A DNA stretch of 64,000 nucleotides from CAVTND01 sp963735955 (GCA_963735955.1 CAVTND010000002.1:248001-312000), one strand, 5' to 3'; positions 31,076 to 40,197 are shown, numbered from the stretch's first letter. Numbers and translations are program-made. The notes: generated by a model from the sequence alone, not told the origin.

Positions 31076-31600
31076 TCAGTAACCGAGAAAGCGCAGCGGC
31101 TCGAGCATGCCCTTGTACAGCGGCACCTTGAACCAGACTTCAAACAATAAGAAGAGGGACGCGCACACGATGCTGGCCAGCAGCACGCTCTTTACGGGCG
31201 GGTACTTGCCCAGCACGATCATGAACAGCGCAATGTAGATCGCCGAGGCCACGTACAGGCCAAGAAAGACGCAGCACAACACATACACAAGGGCCGGCAC
31301 CACCACCGACAGCACGCGCACGAGCTGAACACGATTGACGAACGGTTTCGCATCGCGCGACTTGCCGAACAGGGCCCGATAGAAGATCCCCAGGCTCGAG
31401 ACGCCGAGGATCAGCGCGATGTAGAAAGGAAAGTAGCCCGAACCCGGACCGTCACTGGTCCAGCCGGCGCCCAGGCGCCGCGCTTCAATCATGACGACCA
31501 CCGCGGCCGCGAAGACAATGACCGCGACCACGGCGTCGACGGTGCTGTTGCGCACAACAACCGGGCTGTCTGCCGGGTCCGACGACTGTTTCTCTGACAT
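31076..31600 (-). CDS. tctB: Tripartite tricarboxylate transporter small subunit TctB
   Basis: 174 residues with four hydrophobic segments (VDAVVAVIVFAAAVVVMIEA; GYFPFYIALILGVSSLGIF; a pair from VLSVVVPALVYVL; VLLASIVCASLFLLFEVWF). RRLGAGWTSDGPGSGYFPF is the typical TctB loop. ATG 31600 (MSEKQSS) is preferred to the codon five residues upstream. It sits between tctC (248-bp gap) and tctA. Confidence 0.9.
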   Translation of the reverse strand: MSEKQSSDPADSPVVVRNSTVDAVVAVIVFAAAVVVMIEARRLGAGWTSDGPGSGYFPFYIALILGVSSLGIFYRALFGKSRDAKPFVNRVQLVRVLSVVVPALVYVLCCVFLGLYVASAIYIALFMIVLGKYPPVKSVLLASIVCASLFLLFEVWFKVPLYKGMLEPLRFLGY

Positions 31601-31848
31601 GGATTCTTCCTGCAATGAGTCGAGTGTCAGTTCGTCGAGCCTGCGGCGGCCCGCGGCATCGCCGAACCGACCCGCAAGATCTTCAGCGCCTGTGAATCCG
31701 GGTGCCGGCCCAGCCGCGAGGCCCTTCGGCTGCTGCGGGCGCCGCTCTTGTACGCCTGCTGGCGTCGCACGGCCGGGAGCAACACGTCAGTGCATCCGCA
31801 GTGCGTGCTGCAATGAAGCTGCCGCGCGCAACTGGAGGGCAGGCGTGA

Positions 31849-32874
31849 CTACTTGGCCAGGAAACCGGCTTCGGACATCAGTTGCCGATGCATGGCCTCG
31901 GCGCCCTCGAGCCATTTCACGTACTCGGCGCCGCTCATCGACGTCGTGTTGAACGCGCCCTGCGCCATGAACTCCTTCCACTCCTGCGTATCGCGGACCT
32001 TCTTGAGCAGATCGACGTAATAGGCTGTCTGGGCCGGCGTTACCCCTGGTGCCATGAAGATCCCGCGCAGCATCAGGTAGTCGGTGGGCACACCCGCCTC
32101 CTTGCAGGTATGAATGTCATTCCACGACATGGTGTCGGTCACCTTTTCCTTGTAGGGAATGCGCGTGTCATCGAACACGCACAGCGGGCGCAGCTTGCCG
32201 GCGCGCCACTGAGCAACGGCTTCGATCGGATTGTTCACGGTCGAATCGACGTGCCCGCCCACTAGTTGCACAGCCACGTCGCCGCCGCCCTTGAAGGGAA
32301 CATAGATGAACTTGGTGTCGGTCGCCTTCTCGATGCCGACCGTGATGATCTGGTCTTCCTGCTTGGACCCGGTGCCGCCCATCTTGAACTTGTTCGGACC
32401 TGCGGCCTTGACTGCCGCAATGTATTGGCTCGCCGTCTTGTAAGGAGTGTCGGCGTTTACCCAGAGCACGAACTGGTCGAGCGCCATCATCGACACCGGC
32501 GTCATGTCCTTCCAGTTGAAGGGCACGCCGGTAGCCATCGGCGTCGTAAACAGGTTCGACAGCGTGATGATGATCTTGTGCGGATCGCCCTTCGCTTCCT
32601 TGACAGCGAGGAAGCCCTCGGCACCGGCGCCGCCGGACTTGTTGACGACGATCATCGACTCCTTCATCAGCTTGTGCTTGACGACGATGCCCTGAATCAG
32701 GCGCGCCATCTGATCAGCGCCACCGCCGGTGCCGGCCGGAACCACGAACTCGACCGGCTTGGTGGGTTCCCAGGCCGGCGCCTGTGCAGTCGCAGTCGGC
32801 GCCGCAGCCGCCAGCACAATCGGGGCGGCGAGCATGATCGATCGGCCGGCGCGGTGGATTCCGAACATTCCCAT
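31849..32874 (-). CDS. tctC: Periplasmic binding protein of the tripartite transporter (TctC/Bug)
   Basis: 341 residues, signal peptide ending near PTATAQA, then WEPTKPVEFVVPAGTGGGADQMARLI, the Bug-family carboxylate-binding start. It captures an organic acid and hands it to TctAB. KFIYVPFKGGGDVAVQLVGGHVD is the conserved second carboxylate loop. An operator nearly identical to that before oxc lies 102 bp upstream in the same orientation. Several other Bug proteins are usual in Burkholderiales; one more occurs at 51.7-52.7 kb. Confidence 0.93.
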   Translation of the reverse strand: MGMFGIHRAGRSIMLAAPIVLAAAAPTATAQAPAWEPTKPVEFVVPAGTGGGADQMARLIQGIVVKHKLMKESMIVVNKSGGAGAEGFLAVKEAKGDPHKIIITLSNLFTTPMATGVPFNWKDMTPVSMMALDQFVLWVNADTPYKTASQYIAAVKAAGPNKFKMGGTGSKQEDQIITVGIEKATDTKFIYVPFKGGGDVAVQLVGGHVDSTVNNPIEAVAQWRAGKLRPLCVFDDTRIPYKEKVTDTMSWNDIHTCKEAGVPTDYLMLRGIFMAPGVTPAQTAYYVDLLKKVRDTQEWKEFMAQGAFNTTSMSGAEYVKWLEGAEAMHRQLMSEAGFLAK

Positions 32875-32951
32875 TTGCTGTCTCCTCTGAATGCGTCGAC
32901 AGGCATGGTCGGTTCTGTGTCGACCTGACGCCTGTCACGGATGCGTGATGG

Positions 32952-32989
32952 TCAGACCGCAGTCAGGAAAGACGATTGACCGCAGTCAA
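32952..32989. promoter_or_regulatory. Tandem FNR/CRP-type operator upstream of tctC
   Basis: A perfect dyad, TTGACCGCAGTCAA, occupies 32976-32989. Twenty-four bp nearer tctC is a degenerate copy whose core GACCGCAGTCA is identical. The perfect dyad plus its right flank (GTTCCGG) matches the oxc operator flank GTTCTGG. Distance to the tctC start is 102 bp, as at oxc. Confidence 0.68.
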
Positions 32990-33437
32990 GTTCCGGGAAA
33001 AAACATCGACCCTTGACGGATACCCGCCTGCGGGCAATGGTGTGTTGCCGCAAAACAGGTTGCAAGGGTGGCGGTCGGGGTAGCAGCCAGCATGCGATCC
33101 GAGTACTTCTGGCGGCGGTCGCAAGCGGCAGAACGCAGAACCCGGCGGCCACTGGAAGAGTTGCTTGCCGCGGTCGGTGTGTGCGCAGACCTGCCGTGTC
33201 GACGCGCGCGGCGAGGCCGACACCGGCGCTGCGCCGAGAGCGGCAACGCCATCGAATCGGTAACGGGGTCATCGGGGCGAGATTGACCTGCGCCTTTCGC
33301 AGGCTCGACCGGTGTTTCGCCCGTAGCAGAATTCCCGTTTAGGTCAATTCACGGACTCAATGGCCAGCGGCCGGCGTGAGTCCCGCGCAGAGCGCGGCTT
33401 CCGGTGAAATCCGCGCGGTCCAGCCCGATGACAGGAC
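32990..33437. other. Intergenic stretch without a recognisable gene
   Basis: About 450 bp between the tctC operator and the small gene at 33438. Short open frames on both strands lack ribosome sites and resemble no family. The only structure seen is a short perfect hairpin, CCGCGC-AGA-GCGCGG near 33382-33398, without a T-run. Confidence 0.5.
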
Positions 33438-33773
33438 TCAGAAACCCACCTCGCCCCGGTCCGCTTCGGTCCAGTTGAATTCGGGCACGGCGCGCGGCAC
33501 GCTCGCAGTCAATGACTGCTGCCAGTGCTGCTTGGCACGGATCACGGCATCGGCGAGGAACTCCGCGTCGTAGGCACGCAGCAGATGCGACTGCACGCCC
33601 TTTAGATAGTCGAGCACGCGGGCATGCTCGGAGAGATTGGCCGCCAGGGCCTCATAGGTGCCCTTGTCCCAGTACAGGCGCAATCCCAACTCGTAGAAGG
33701 CGGCATTGAAAGCGCCGCGCTCGACCTCGGCGGCATCCTCGACGCGTTCATCGTGCAGCGAAGTGGCAGGCAT
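33438..33773 (-). CDS. Hypothetical protein, divergent from a LysR regulator
   Basis: 111 residues, no signal peptide or membrane segment, not recognised. It is acidic and helix-rich: ERGAFNAAFYELGLRLYWDKG, YEALAANLSEHARVLDYL, LLRAYDAEFLADAVIRAKQ. The ATG at 33773 follows a possible site GAGGAGAGACG, which supports translation. It is transcribed divergently from the LysR-type gene across an AT-rich region, so it is a likely LysR target. Its place between the transporter and tungstate genes suggests a link to oxalate or formate metabolism, but that is only positional. Confidence 0.7.
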   Translation of the reverse strand: MPATSLHDERVEDAAEVERGAFNAAFYELGLRLYWDKGTYEALAANLSEHARVLDYLKGVQSHLLRAYDAEFLADAVIRAKQHWQQSLTASVPRAVPEFNWTEADRGEVGF

Positions 33774-33837
33774 GGTACGTCTCTCCTCGGTGGCTGTGGC
33801 AAGCAGCGAATTCGCAACCGCCGAGGGGATGCTACGA

Positions 33838-33905
33838 GTGACCGACGAATAAATATAATTAAACTAAATGATCGATTAAATAAGCTTTTAGTAATACATT
33901 TCTTA
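33838..33905. promoter_or_regulatory. AT-rich divergent promoter region
   Basis: A roughly 65-bp stretch that is strongly A+T-rich (for example AATATAATTAAACTAAATGA) in an otherwise GC-rich window. It lies between the hypothetical gene and the LysR gene, as expected for a divergent promoter with a LysR site. Exact -35/-10 boxes cannot be placed with confidence because many candidates overlap. Confidence 0.5.
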
Positions 33906-33951
33906 CGCGCTGCACTGACGTACTCGCAGACTTGAACGGCGGCCACAATCC

Positions 33952-34956
33952 ATGAAGCACGCGACGTTGCGCCAGATGAAGGTGTTCGAGACGGTGGCCC
34001 GCCTTTCAAGTTATTCGCGCGCCGCGGCGGAACTTCACCTGACCCAGCCGGCGGTTTCGACCCAGATCAGGAAGCTCGAGGAACGCGCCGGGCTGCCGCT
34101 GTTCGAGCAGTTCGGCAAGAAGATTTACCTCACTCCGGCAGGCGATGAACTGCTGCACCACAGCCGCGTGATCCTCCAGCAGTTCGAGGAGGCTGAGGCG
34201 GCAATGACGCAGTTCACTGGTGTGGCTGGCGGCAAGCTGAACGTGTCGGTGATCAGCGCCGGCGACTATTTCTTTCCGCGTCTGCTGGTTGAATTTGCCC
34301 GCCGCCACGAGGGAGTAAAACTGAACCTGACGGTGCACAACCGCGAGGACCTGCTGGTGCACCTGGCCGACAACCTCACCGACCTGGCCGTGATGGCTCG
34401 CCCGCCGGTGGGCGCGGACACCGTTCACGAGCCCTTCGCGCCGCACCCTTACGTGATCGTCGCTTCAGCCGACCATCCGCTGGTGCGCGCCAAGGGCATT
34501 CCGATTTCGCGGGTGATCCGCGAGCCCTTTGTAGTGCGCGAGCAGGGATCGGATACCTGGCAATCGATGACCGAGGGCCTCGGCACTCACCTGCACAAGC
34601 TGAACATCGCGATGCAGATCAAGAGCACGGAGACAATCAAGCAGGCGGTGATCGCCGGCATGGGCATCGGCTTCCTGTCTGCGCACACGGTGAGCCGCGA
34701 ACTTCGCTCCGGCAGTCTGGCCGCGCTCGACGTGCAGGGTTTTCCATTGATGCTGAACTGGTACATCGTGCAGCGTCGCCAGAAGCGGTTGCCGCCGGTC
34801 GCGCAGGCGTTCAAGCAGTTTCTGCTGAGCGACGGCGCGCGACTGATCGATGAAATCGTGCCAGTGCCGGCCCGGCTACTTCGGGCCTCGTCCGGTAGGG
34901 CCAAGGCGCACAGCCGTCGCCCGTCGGTTCGCCGCACTTCAACATCGTCGGCCTAG
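33952..34956 (+). CDS. LysR-family transcriptional regulator
   Basis: 334 residues. The N-terminal helix-turn-helix is MKHATLRQMKVFETVARLSS, YSRAAAELHLTQPAVSTQIR and LEERAGLPLFEQFGKKIYLT. A periplasmic-binding-like effector domain follows (AGGKLNVSVISAGDYFFPRLL, VIREPFVVREQGSDTW). It resembles CbbR-type LysR proteins. The C-terminal 25 residues are Arg/Ser-rich and overlap the end of tupA on the other strand. Likely targets are its divergent neighbour and itself; an effector cannot be named. Confidence 0.92.
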   Translation: MKHATLRQMKVFETVARLSSYSRAAAELHLTQPAVSTQIRKLEERAGLPLFEQFGKKIYLTPAGDELLHHSRVILQQFEEAEAAMTQFTGVAGGKLNVSVISAGDYFFPRLLVEFARRHEGVKLNLTVHNREDLLVHLADNLTDLAVMARPPVGADTVHEPFAPHPYVIVASADHPLVRAKGIPISRVIREPFVVREQGSDTWQSMTEGLGTHLHKLNIAMQIKSTETIKQAVIAGMGIGFLSAHTVSRELRSGSLAALDVQGFPLMLNWYIVQRRQKRLPPVAQAFKQFLLSDGARLIDEIVPVPARLLRASSGRAKAHSRRPSVRRTSTSSA

Positions 34957-35766
34957 GTTGCGCGTTGGGAAAAAATGCCTGTTCGCCACCGATCTTGAAC
35001 TCGGCAATGGCCGCCTGGCCCGCCGCCGATACGATCCAGTCGGCAAACACCTTTGCGCTTGCATGCTTGACATGCGGGTGTCGGGCGGGATTCACGACCA
35101 TCACACCATATTGATTGAACAGGCGACGGTCGCCCTCGACCACGATGGCCAATCCGCCCCGGTTCCTGAACGCGAGCCAGGTGCCGCGGTCCGTCAGCGC
35201 GTAGCCGTTCAGCGCCGACGCCATGTTCAGCGCCGGGCCCATGCCACAGCCGCATTCGCGGTAACCGCCGGGCTTGCGCGCGGCGAGGTCGACGCCCGCC
35301 TCCCGCCAACAGCCGCAACTCCATCGCGTGAGTGCCGCTGTTATCGCCGCGCGAGACGAAGATCGCGTCACTCGTGGCGAGCCGGGCGAGCCCGGTCGCG
35401 ACTGTCGCGGCCGCGCACGCCCGCCGAGTCCACCGTCGGCCCGACCAACACGAAGTCGTTGAACATGACCGCGCGCCGCTCGAGCGCAAACCCCTCAGCC
35501 ACGAACTTCGCCTCGGCATCCTGGTCGTGCACCAGCACGGCGTCGGCGTCACCGCGGCGCGCAATCTCGAGCGCCTGGCCAGTGCCGACGGCGACGACCC
35601 GCACCTTGATGCCGCTGGCTTGCGTGAACCTTGGCAGCAGGTGGCCGAACAGGCCCGATTGTTCAGTTGACGTCGTCGAGGCAAGAACGATCGCGTTTTC
35701 CTGCGCAACGGCCACTGCCACCGTCCCGAACACGACAAGACCGGCCAGCCAGCGACAAAGGGTCAT
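34953..35766 (-). CDS. tupA: Tungstate ABC transporter binding protein TupA (two frameshifts)
   Basis: Periplasmic oxyanion-binding protein. The N terminus has a signal peptide (TLCRWLAGLVVFGTVAVAVAQ) and the Tup signature IVLASTTSTEQSGLFGHLLP, then GTGQALEIARRGDADAVLVHD. Frame breaks near 35390 and 35300 lead through DAIFVSRGDNSGTH to AFRNRGGLAIVVEGDRRLFNQYGV. The C terminus EFKIGGEQAFFPNA is reached in the third frame, which then runs open to 34811 beneath the LysR gene. The normal end is near 34955. ATG 35766 overlaps the tupC stop by ATGA. Confidence 0.87.
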
Positions 35767-36488
35767 GGCCACGGCAATTCTCCTTTTAGGAACTGTGTTG
35801 CTGCAAGCGGCAGTTCGTCGCGAAAGAAGCGGTCAACCGGCAGATCGACCACGAGCCGCCCATTCTCAAGATACACGACCCGCGTCGCGAGTCGTTTGGC
35901 CTGGCCGAGGTTGTGCGTGCTCATCACGATGGTGACGCCGTCGTGCGCGACCTCCTCGATCAGAGCCTCCACTTCGCGCTTCGCGTGCGGGTCGAGGTTC
36001 GCCGTCGGCTCGTCGAAGAACAGGATGTCGGGCTGCCGCGCCAGTGCACGAGCCAGCGCCAGCCGCTGCTGCTGTCCGCCGGACAGCGCCCGCGCCGGCC
36101 GAACGGCCAGCGCATCGAGCCCGACACGCTTGAGCGCCGCCGTACAGCGGGCGCCGCGCTGAGCACGAGGCACCCCGCCCAGCCACAGCCCGATCAGCAC
36201 ATTGGCCCGTGCCGACAAGCTCAGGTGGAACGGGTGCTGGAACAGCATTGCCGGCACCGGTTCGCGCGCTTCCGGCTGCAGGACGTGCAACTCGCGCTGT
36301 CCGGCGTCGCACCGAACAAGCCCGTGAAACAGGCGCAACAGCGTCGTCTTGCCGCTGCCGTTGCTGCCTACGACCGCAAGCCGCTCGCCACGCCGCAAGG
36401 TCAGGCTTACCGCGTCGAGCGCCGTGACGGCGCCAAAACGCACGGTCGCATCGTGCAGTGCCAAAAGCGGAGTACCCACTGCGTTCAA
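35763..36488 (-). CDS. tupC: Tungstate ABC transporter ATPase TupC
   Basis: 241 residues. Walker A GSNGSGKTT, Q-loop MLFQHPFHLS, signature LSGGQQQRLALARAL, Walker B ILFFDEPTANLDP, H-loop STHN. The short form with no regulatory C-terminal domain fits tungstate and molybdate importers of the Tup/Wtp type. It overlaps both neighbours by ATGA-type junctions, making tupB-tupC-tupA one tightly coupled unit. Confidence 0.92.
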   Translation of the reverse strand: MNAVGTPLLALHDATVRFGAVTALDAVSLTLRRGERLAVVGSNGSGKTTLLRLFHGLVRCDAGQRELHVLQPEAREPVPAMLFQHPFHLSLSARANVLIGLWLGGVPRAQRGARCTAALKRVGLDALAVRPARALSGGQQQRLALARALARQPDILFFDEPTANLDPHAKREVEALIEEVAHDGVTIVMSTHNLGQAKRLATRVVYLENGRLVVDLPVDRFFRDELPLAATQFLKGELPWP

Positions 36489-37198
36489 GCGAGCGCCTCA
36501 CGTTCAATAGCGGTCATACCCTGCACCGCCGCGACCACAAGGTTCACGAAGCCGACGACGACGAGCAGCACAATTCCGAGCGCCAGCGCCAAGGCCAGAT
36601 CGCCCTTGCTCGTCTCCAGCGCGATCGCGGTGGTCATCACGCGCGTCAAGCCGTCGATGTTGCCGCCCACCATCATCACCGCGCCAACCTCCGACACCGC
36701 GCGGCCGAACGCCGTCAACACCACGGTCAGCACGCCCGCGCGGTCGTGCACCAGCAGCAGCCCGGCGGCCTTCATCGGACCTGCCCCCATCGAAAACAAC
36801 TGGTCGCCGCCAGCGTGCAGGGCGTTCAGCACCAGGCGGCGCGTCAGCGCGGCAATCAGCGGCACGACCAGGATGCTCTGCGCAATGACCATCGCGCTCG
36901 GCGTAAACAGGATGCCGAGCGACCCAAGCGGCCCGGCGCGCGACAGCAGCAGGTAGACCAGCAACCCGACCACCACCGACGGCAGCGCCAGCAAGGTGTT
37001 CAGCAGCCAGACGACCACGCCCTGCCCTCGAAACCGTGCCACCGCGAGCCAGGCTCCGAACGCGAGCCCGACGAGCGCGCCAAGCAGGCATGCGGTGCCG
37101 CTGACGCGCAGCGATAGGCCGACGATGTGCAGCAGCTCGGCGTCGGCGCGCAGGATCAGCGCCCAGGCCAGCGAAAGACTGACAAGAATCGTGTCCAT
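36485..37198 (-). CDS. tupB: Tungstate ABC transporter permease TupB
   Basis: 237 residues from MDTILVSLSLAWALILRAD, with five or six membrane segments. The conserved loop FGRAVSEVGAVMMVGGNIDG is the TupB/WtpB-type EAA region. It is first in the tup operon and divergent from moeA. Tungstate or molybdate uptake next to moeA, fdhD and mobA fits metal supply for the formate dehydrogenase at 16.8-21.3 kb. Confidence 0.92.
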   Translation of the reverse strand: MDTILVSLSLAWALILRADAELLHIVGLSLRVSGTACLLGALVGLAFGAWLAVARFRGQGVVVWLLNTLLALPSVVVGLLVYLLLSRAGPLGSLGILFTPSAMVIAQSILVVPLIAALTRRLVLNALHAGGDQLFSMGAGPMKAAGLLLVHDRAGVLTVVLTAFGRAVSEVGAVMMVGGNIDGLTRVMTTAIALETSKGDLALALALGIVLLVVVGFVNLVVAAVQGMTAIEREALA

Positions 37199-37278
37199 GT
37201 TCAGGCAGGGGCTGTTCGAGGATCCTCGGCGACACAGGAGGCAGAATAGCGTTTCGACCTCCCTACAGATATCGACCG

Positions 37279-38559
37279 ATGTCCGAACTGGGGCCCTCGC
37301 CACTCGCCGCAGGCGAACGCAATGTCAGCGTCGGGCAAGCTCGCGCCGCGATCGCCGCCGCCGTGCGACCGATCGCGGAACGTCGCACCGTGCCGCTTGA
37401 GCAGGCGCTCGGGCGCGTGCTGGCGCAAGACGTGATTTCGCCGATCGATGTGCCCGCGCATGACAACTCGGCGATGGACGGGTTCGCGTTCAATGGGAGC
37501 GCGCTTCAGGCCAATGCTGCTGTCGAATTGCGGTGCGTCGGCACGGTTTTCGCCGGCAAACCGATCGACGGGCGTTTGAGGCTGGACGGGGGGGACGGTG
37601 AATGCGTGCGCATCATGACCGGTGCGGTGATGCCGCGAGGCCTCGATACCGTTGTGCCACTGGAACTCGCTCGCGCCGAAGGCGATCGCGTGCACATCGA
37701 GCCGGGCGTCATTCGCGCCGGCGAAAACCGCCGCAAGCGCGGCGAGGATCTTGCGGCCCACACGCCTGCGCTGCGCGCCGGGCAGATACTTAGACCCGCC
37801 GATCTCGGGCTCGTCGCGTCGCTGGGTCTGACGACCGTGGACGTCATGCGCCCCTTGCGAGTGGCCTTGTTTTCCACTGGCGACGAGGTGGTCGCGCCGG
37901 GCCAGCCGCTGCCGCCCGGATGCATCTACGACAGCAACCGCACCAGCCTCGCAGCTGCCCTGCAGCGTCTGGGCATGGAGGTCGTAGACCTCGGCCTCGT
38001 GCGCGACGACCCGACGGCGCTCGAGGCAACCTTGCGACAGGCGGTTGCTCGCTGCGACGCCGTCGTCACGAGTGGCGGAGTCAGCGCCGGTGACGCCGAC
38101 CACACCCGCGACGTGCTGGCACGCCTGGGCAAGGTCGACTTCTGGAAGGTCGCGATGCGGCCGGGTCGGCCATTTGCGTTCGGGCAACTCGACGCTGACG
38201 GCCGCCGCGCGTGTCTGTTCGCGCTGCCCGGCAACCCGGTGGCCGCGCTCGTGACGTTTTACGCGCTTGCGCGCGATGGCCTGCTGGCGCTCGCCCGCGC
38301 CCGGCCCGCGCCACTGCCGACCCTGCAGGCGCGCTCGCCGGTGGCAATCCGCAAGCGGCCCGGTCGCACCGAGTACCAGCGCGGTATCGTTACGCGCGCA
38401 CCGGACGGCAGCTGGCAGGTCGAGCTCGTCGGCGCGCAAGGCGCGGGCATCCTGCGCAGCATGAGCGAAGCGAACGCGCTGGTGGTGCTTCATCACGAGC
38501 AGGGCTCGGTGGCGGCCGGCGAACTGGTCGACGTGTGCCTGTTCGACGGGCTCGTGTAA
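37279..38559 (+). CDS. moeA: Molybdopterin molybdenumtransferase MoeA
   Basis: Inserts molybdate (or tungstate) into adenylylated molybdopterin; 426 residues. Family signatures are VPAHDNSAMDGFAF, IMTGAVMPRGLDTVVPLE, IFSTGDEVV-type LFSTGDEVVAPGQPLPPG, IYDSNRTSLAAAL, VTSGGVSAGDADHTRDVL and FALPGNPVAALVTF. All four MoeA domains are present. It is divergent from tupB and converges on fdhD with a 4-bp gap. Confidence 0.96.
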   Translation: MSELGPSPLAAGERNVSVGQARAAIAAAVRPIAERRTVPLEQALGRVLAQDVISPIDVPAHDNSAMDGFAFNGSALQANAAVELRCVGTVFAGKPIDGRLRLDGGDGECVRIMTGAVMPRGLDTVVPLELARAEGDRVHIEPGVIRAGENRRKRGEDLAAHTPALRAGQILRPADLGLVASLGLTTVDVMRPLRVALFSTGDEVVAPGQPLPPGCIYDSNRTSLAAALQRLGMEVVDLGLVRDDPTALEATLRQAVARCDAVVTSGGVSAGDADHTRDVLARLGKVDFWKVAMRPGRPFAFGQLDADGRRACLFALPGNPVAALVTFYALARDGLLALARARPAPLPTLQARSPVAIRKRPGRTEYQRGIVTRAPDGSWQVELVGAQGAGILRSMSEANALVVLHHEQGSVAAGELVDVCLFDGLV

Positions 38560-38563
38560 CACC

Positions 38564-39403
38564 TTAGGCGAGCCGCACCGTCGGTCGATTCTCGGGTTCC
38601 AGATCGATGCGTTCGGATCCCGTGTAACAGTAATACCGCCGGTTCACCGCGCGACCGATCAGTGTCATCCCGAGTCGCTGCGCCAGGTCAAGCGCCATCG
38701 CGGTCGCGCCGTTGCGCGAAACCAGGATCGGCACGCCGATCCGCGCCGCCTTCATCACCATCTCACTGGTCAGCCGCCCCGTCGTGTACAGCACCTTGTC
38801 GCCACCACTGAGGTCGTGCATTGCCATCCAGCCTGAGATCGTATCCACTGCGTTGTGCCGGCCGACGTCCTCGACAAACATCAGCATCTCGGCGCCGCGC
38901 CACAGCGCCGTGCCGTGCACCGAGCCGGCCAGCCGGTGCACGCTCGGCTGCAGGCGAATCTCGTCGAGAATCCTGTAGAGCGTGTCCTGCCCGATCCGCG
39001 CTGAACCAGCGTCGGGCAAGGTGAGCGCCGACACCTCGGACATGTTGTCGCCGAACACCGTGCCCTGCCCGCAACCGGTCGTGACGACCCGGCGCGCAGT
39101 CTTTGCTTCGAGATCCACGATGCCGCGATAGGTGCTCACGGCCGCGGCGTCCACGCTCCAGTCCACGCTGACAGACTCGACCTCCTGCACATCGGCGACC
39201 AGCCGCTGATTGAGCAGATAGCCGAGCACCAGCAACTCCGGCGCCTGCCCGAGCGTCATCAGCGTGACGAGTTCGCGTTTGTCGACGAAAACCGTCAGCG
39301 GCCGTTCGTCAGGAATCTGGATCGCGCGGCTCACGCCGCTCGCGTCGACGATCGCGATCTCGCGCGTGAGCGGACAGCTTGCGGCAGTCAGAAGCGGTTT
39401 CAT
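38564..39403 (-). CDS. fdhD: Formate dehydrogenase sulfurtransferase FdhD
   Basis: Delivers sulfur from IscS-type desulfurase to the Mo/W-bisMGD cofactor of formate dehydrogenase; 279 residues. The conserved CGQ motif (TTGCGQGTVFGD) is present with its functional Cys. Other signatures are RELVTLMTLGQAPELLVLGYL, FVEDVGRHNAVDTISGW, LYTTGRLTSEMVMKAARIG and VSRNGATAMALDLAQ. The ATG at 39403 is preferred to the TTG one codon upstream. Confidence 0.96.
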   Translation of the reverse strand: MKPLLTAASCPLTREIAIVDASGVSRAIQIPDERPLTVFVDKRELVTLMTLGQAPELLVLGYLLNQRLVADVQEVESVSVDWSVDAAAVSTYRGIVDLEAKTARRVVTTGCGQGTVFGDNMSEVSALTLPDAGSARIGQDTLYRILDEIRLQPSVHRLAGSVHGTALWRGAEMLMFVEDVGRHNAVDTISGWMAMHDLSGGDKVLYTTGRLTSEMVMKAARIGVPILVSRNGATAMALDLAQRLGMTLIGRAVNRRYYCYTGSERIDLEPENRPTVRLA

Positions 39404-39502
39404 CAAATCCGGTTTCTGCGATGTCCGGTATTTTCGGATGATTCACAATGCATGGCGAAACACTGCGTAGTGAACCACACTCGGGAGAAACCTGTCCGCG
39501 CC

Positions 39503-40105
39503 ATGGCCATCGACAAGGATCAGATCACCGGCCTCGTGCTGGCTGGCGGCCGCGGCAGCCGCATGGGTGGAGTCGACAAGGGACTGCAGTTGCACGCGGG
39601 CAAACCGCTGGCGCTGCACGCGATCGACCGGCTCCGGCCGCAGGTCGGCCCGCTGATGATCAACGCCAACAGAAACCTTGAAACGTACGCAAGCTTCGGC
39701 GCGCCCGTGGTCCCCGACGCACTGGCGGACTACCCCGGACCACTGGCCGGGATGCTCGCGGGCCTGGAACACTGCGCGACCCCGTACCTCGCGACCGTGC
39801 CCTGCGACACGCCGAACTTTCCGCTGGACCTGGTGGCGTGCCTTGCGCAGGCGATCACCGAAAACGACGCGGATGTAGCGATGGCGACGACCCGCGAGGC
39901 GGACGGAACCGAACAGGTGCAGCCGGTGTTCTGCCTCCTGAAAGCGTCGCTGCACGCGAGCCTTGAGGCGTACCTGCGCAGCGGTGAGCGCAAGATCGAC
40001 CGCTGGACCCGGCAGCAGCGCAGTGTGCGGGCAGTCTTTGATGACGACCGCGCGTTCTTCAACGCGAACACGCCCGAAGATCTCGACGAACTGCGCCGGC
40101 CGTGA
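39503..40105 (+). CDS. mobA: Molybdenum cofactor guanylyltransferase MobA
   Basis: Attaches GMP to molybdopterin, giving the (bis)MGD cofactor needed by FdsA. From ATG 39503 it is 200 residues; an earlier in-frame ATG at 39452 would add 17 unlikely residues. The nucleotide site is LVLAGGRGSRMGGVDKGLQ, followed by VPDALADYPGPLAGMLAGLE and VPCDTPNFP. It is divergent from fdhD. Confidence 0.94.
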   Translation: MAIDKDQITGLVLAGGRGSRMGGVDKGLQLHAGKPLALHAIDRLRPQVGPLMINANRNLETYASFGAPVVPDALADYPGPLAGMLAGLEHCATPYLATVPCDTPNFPLDLVACLAQAITENDADVAMATTREADGTEQVQPVFCLLKASLHASLEAYLRSGERKIDRWTRQQRSVRAVFDDDRAFFNANTPEDLDELRRP

Positions 40106-40197
40106 AAGTCCGGCAAAGACGCAGACAAGAACACGTGGCGGCAAGACTGTGCTTGCTCGCGAGTGGTGCCGCTGAGATGAGAACGCACAAACCGAGT

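Noticed and set aside
33013..33342. Short overlapping frames in the gap after tctC
   Set aside because: Arg/Ala-rich in all frames, no ribosome site, no family resemblance.
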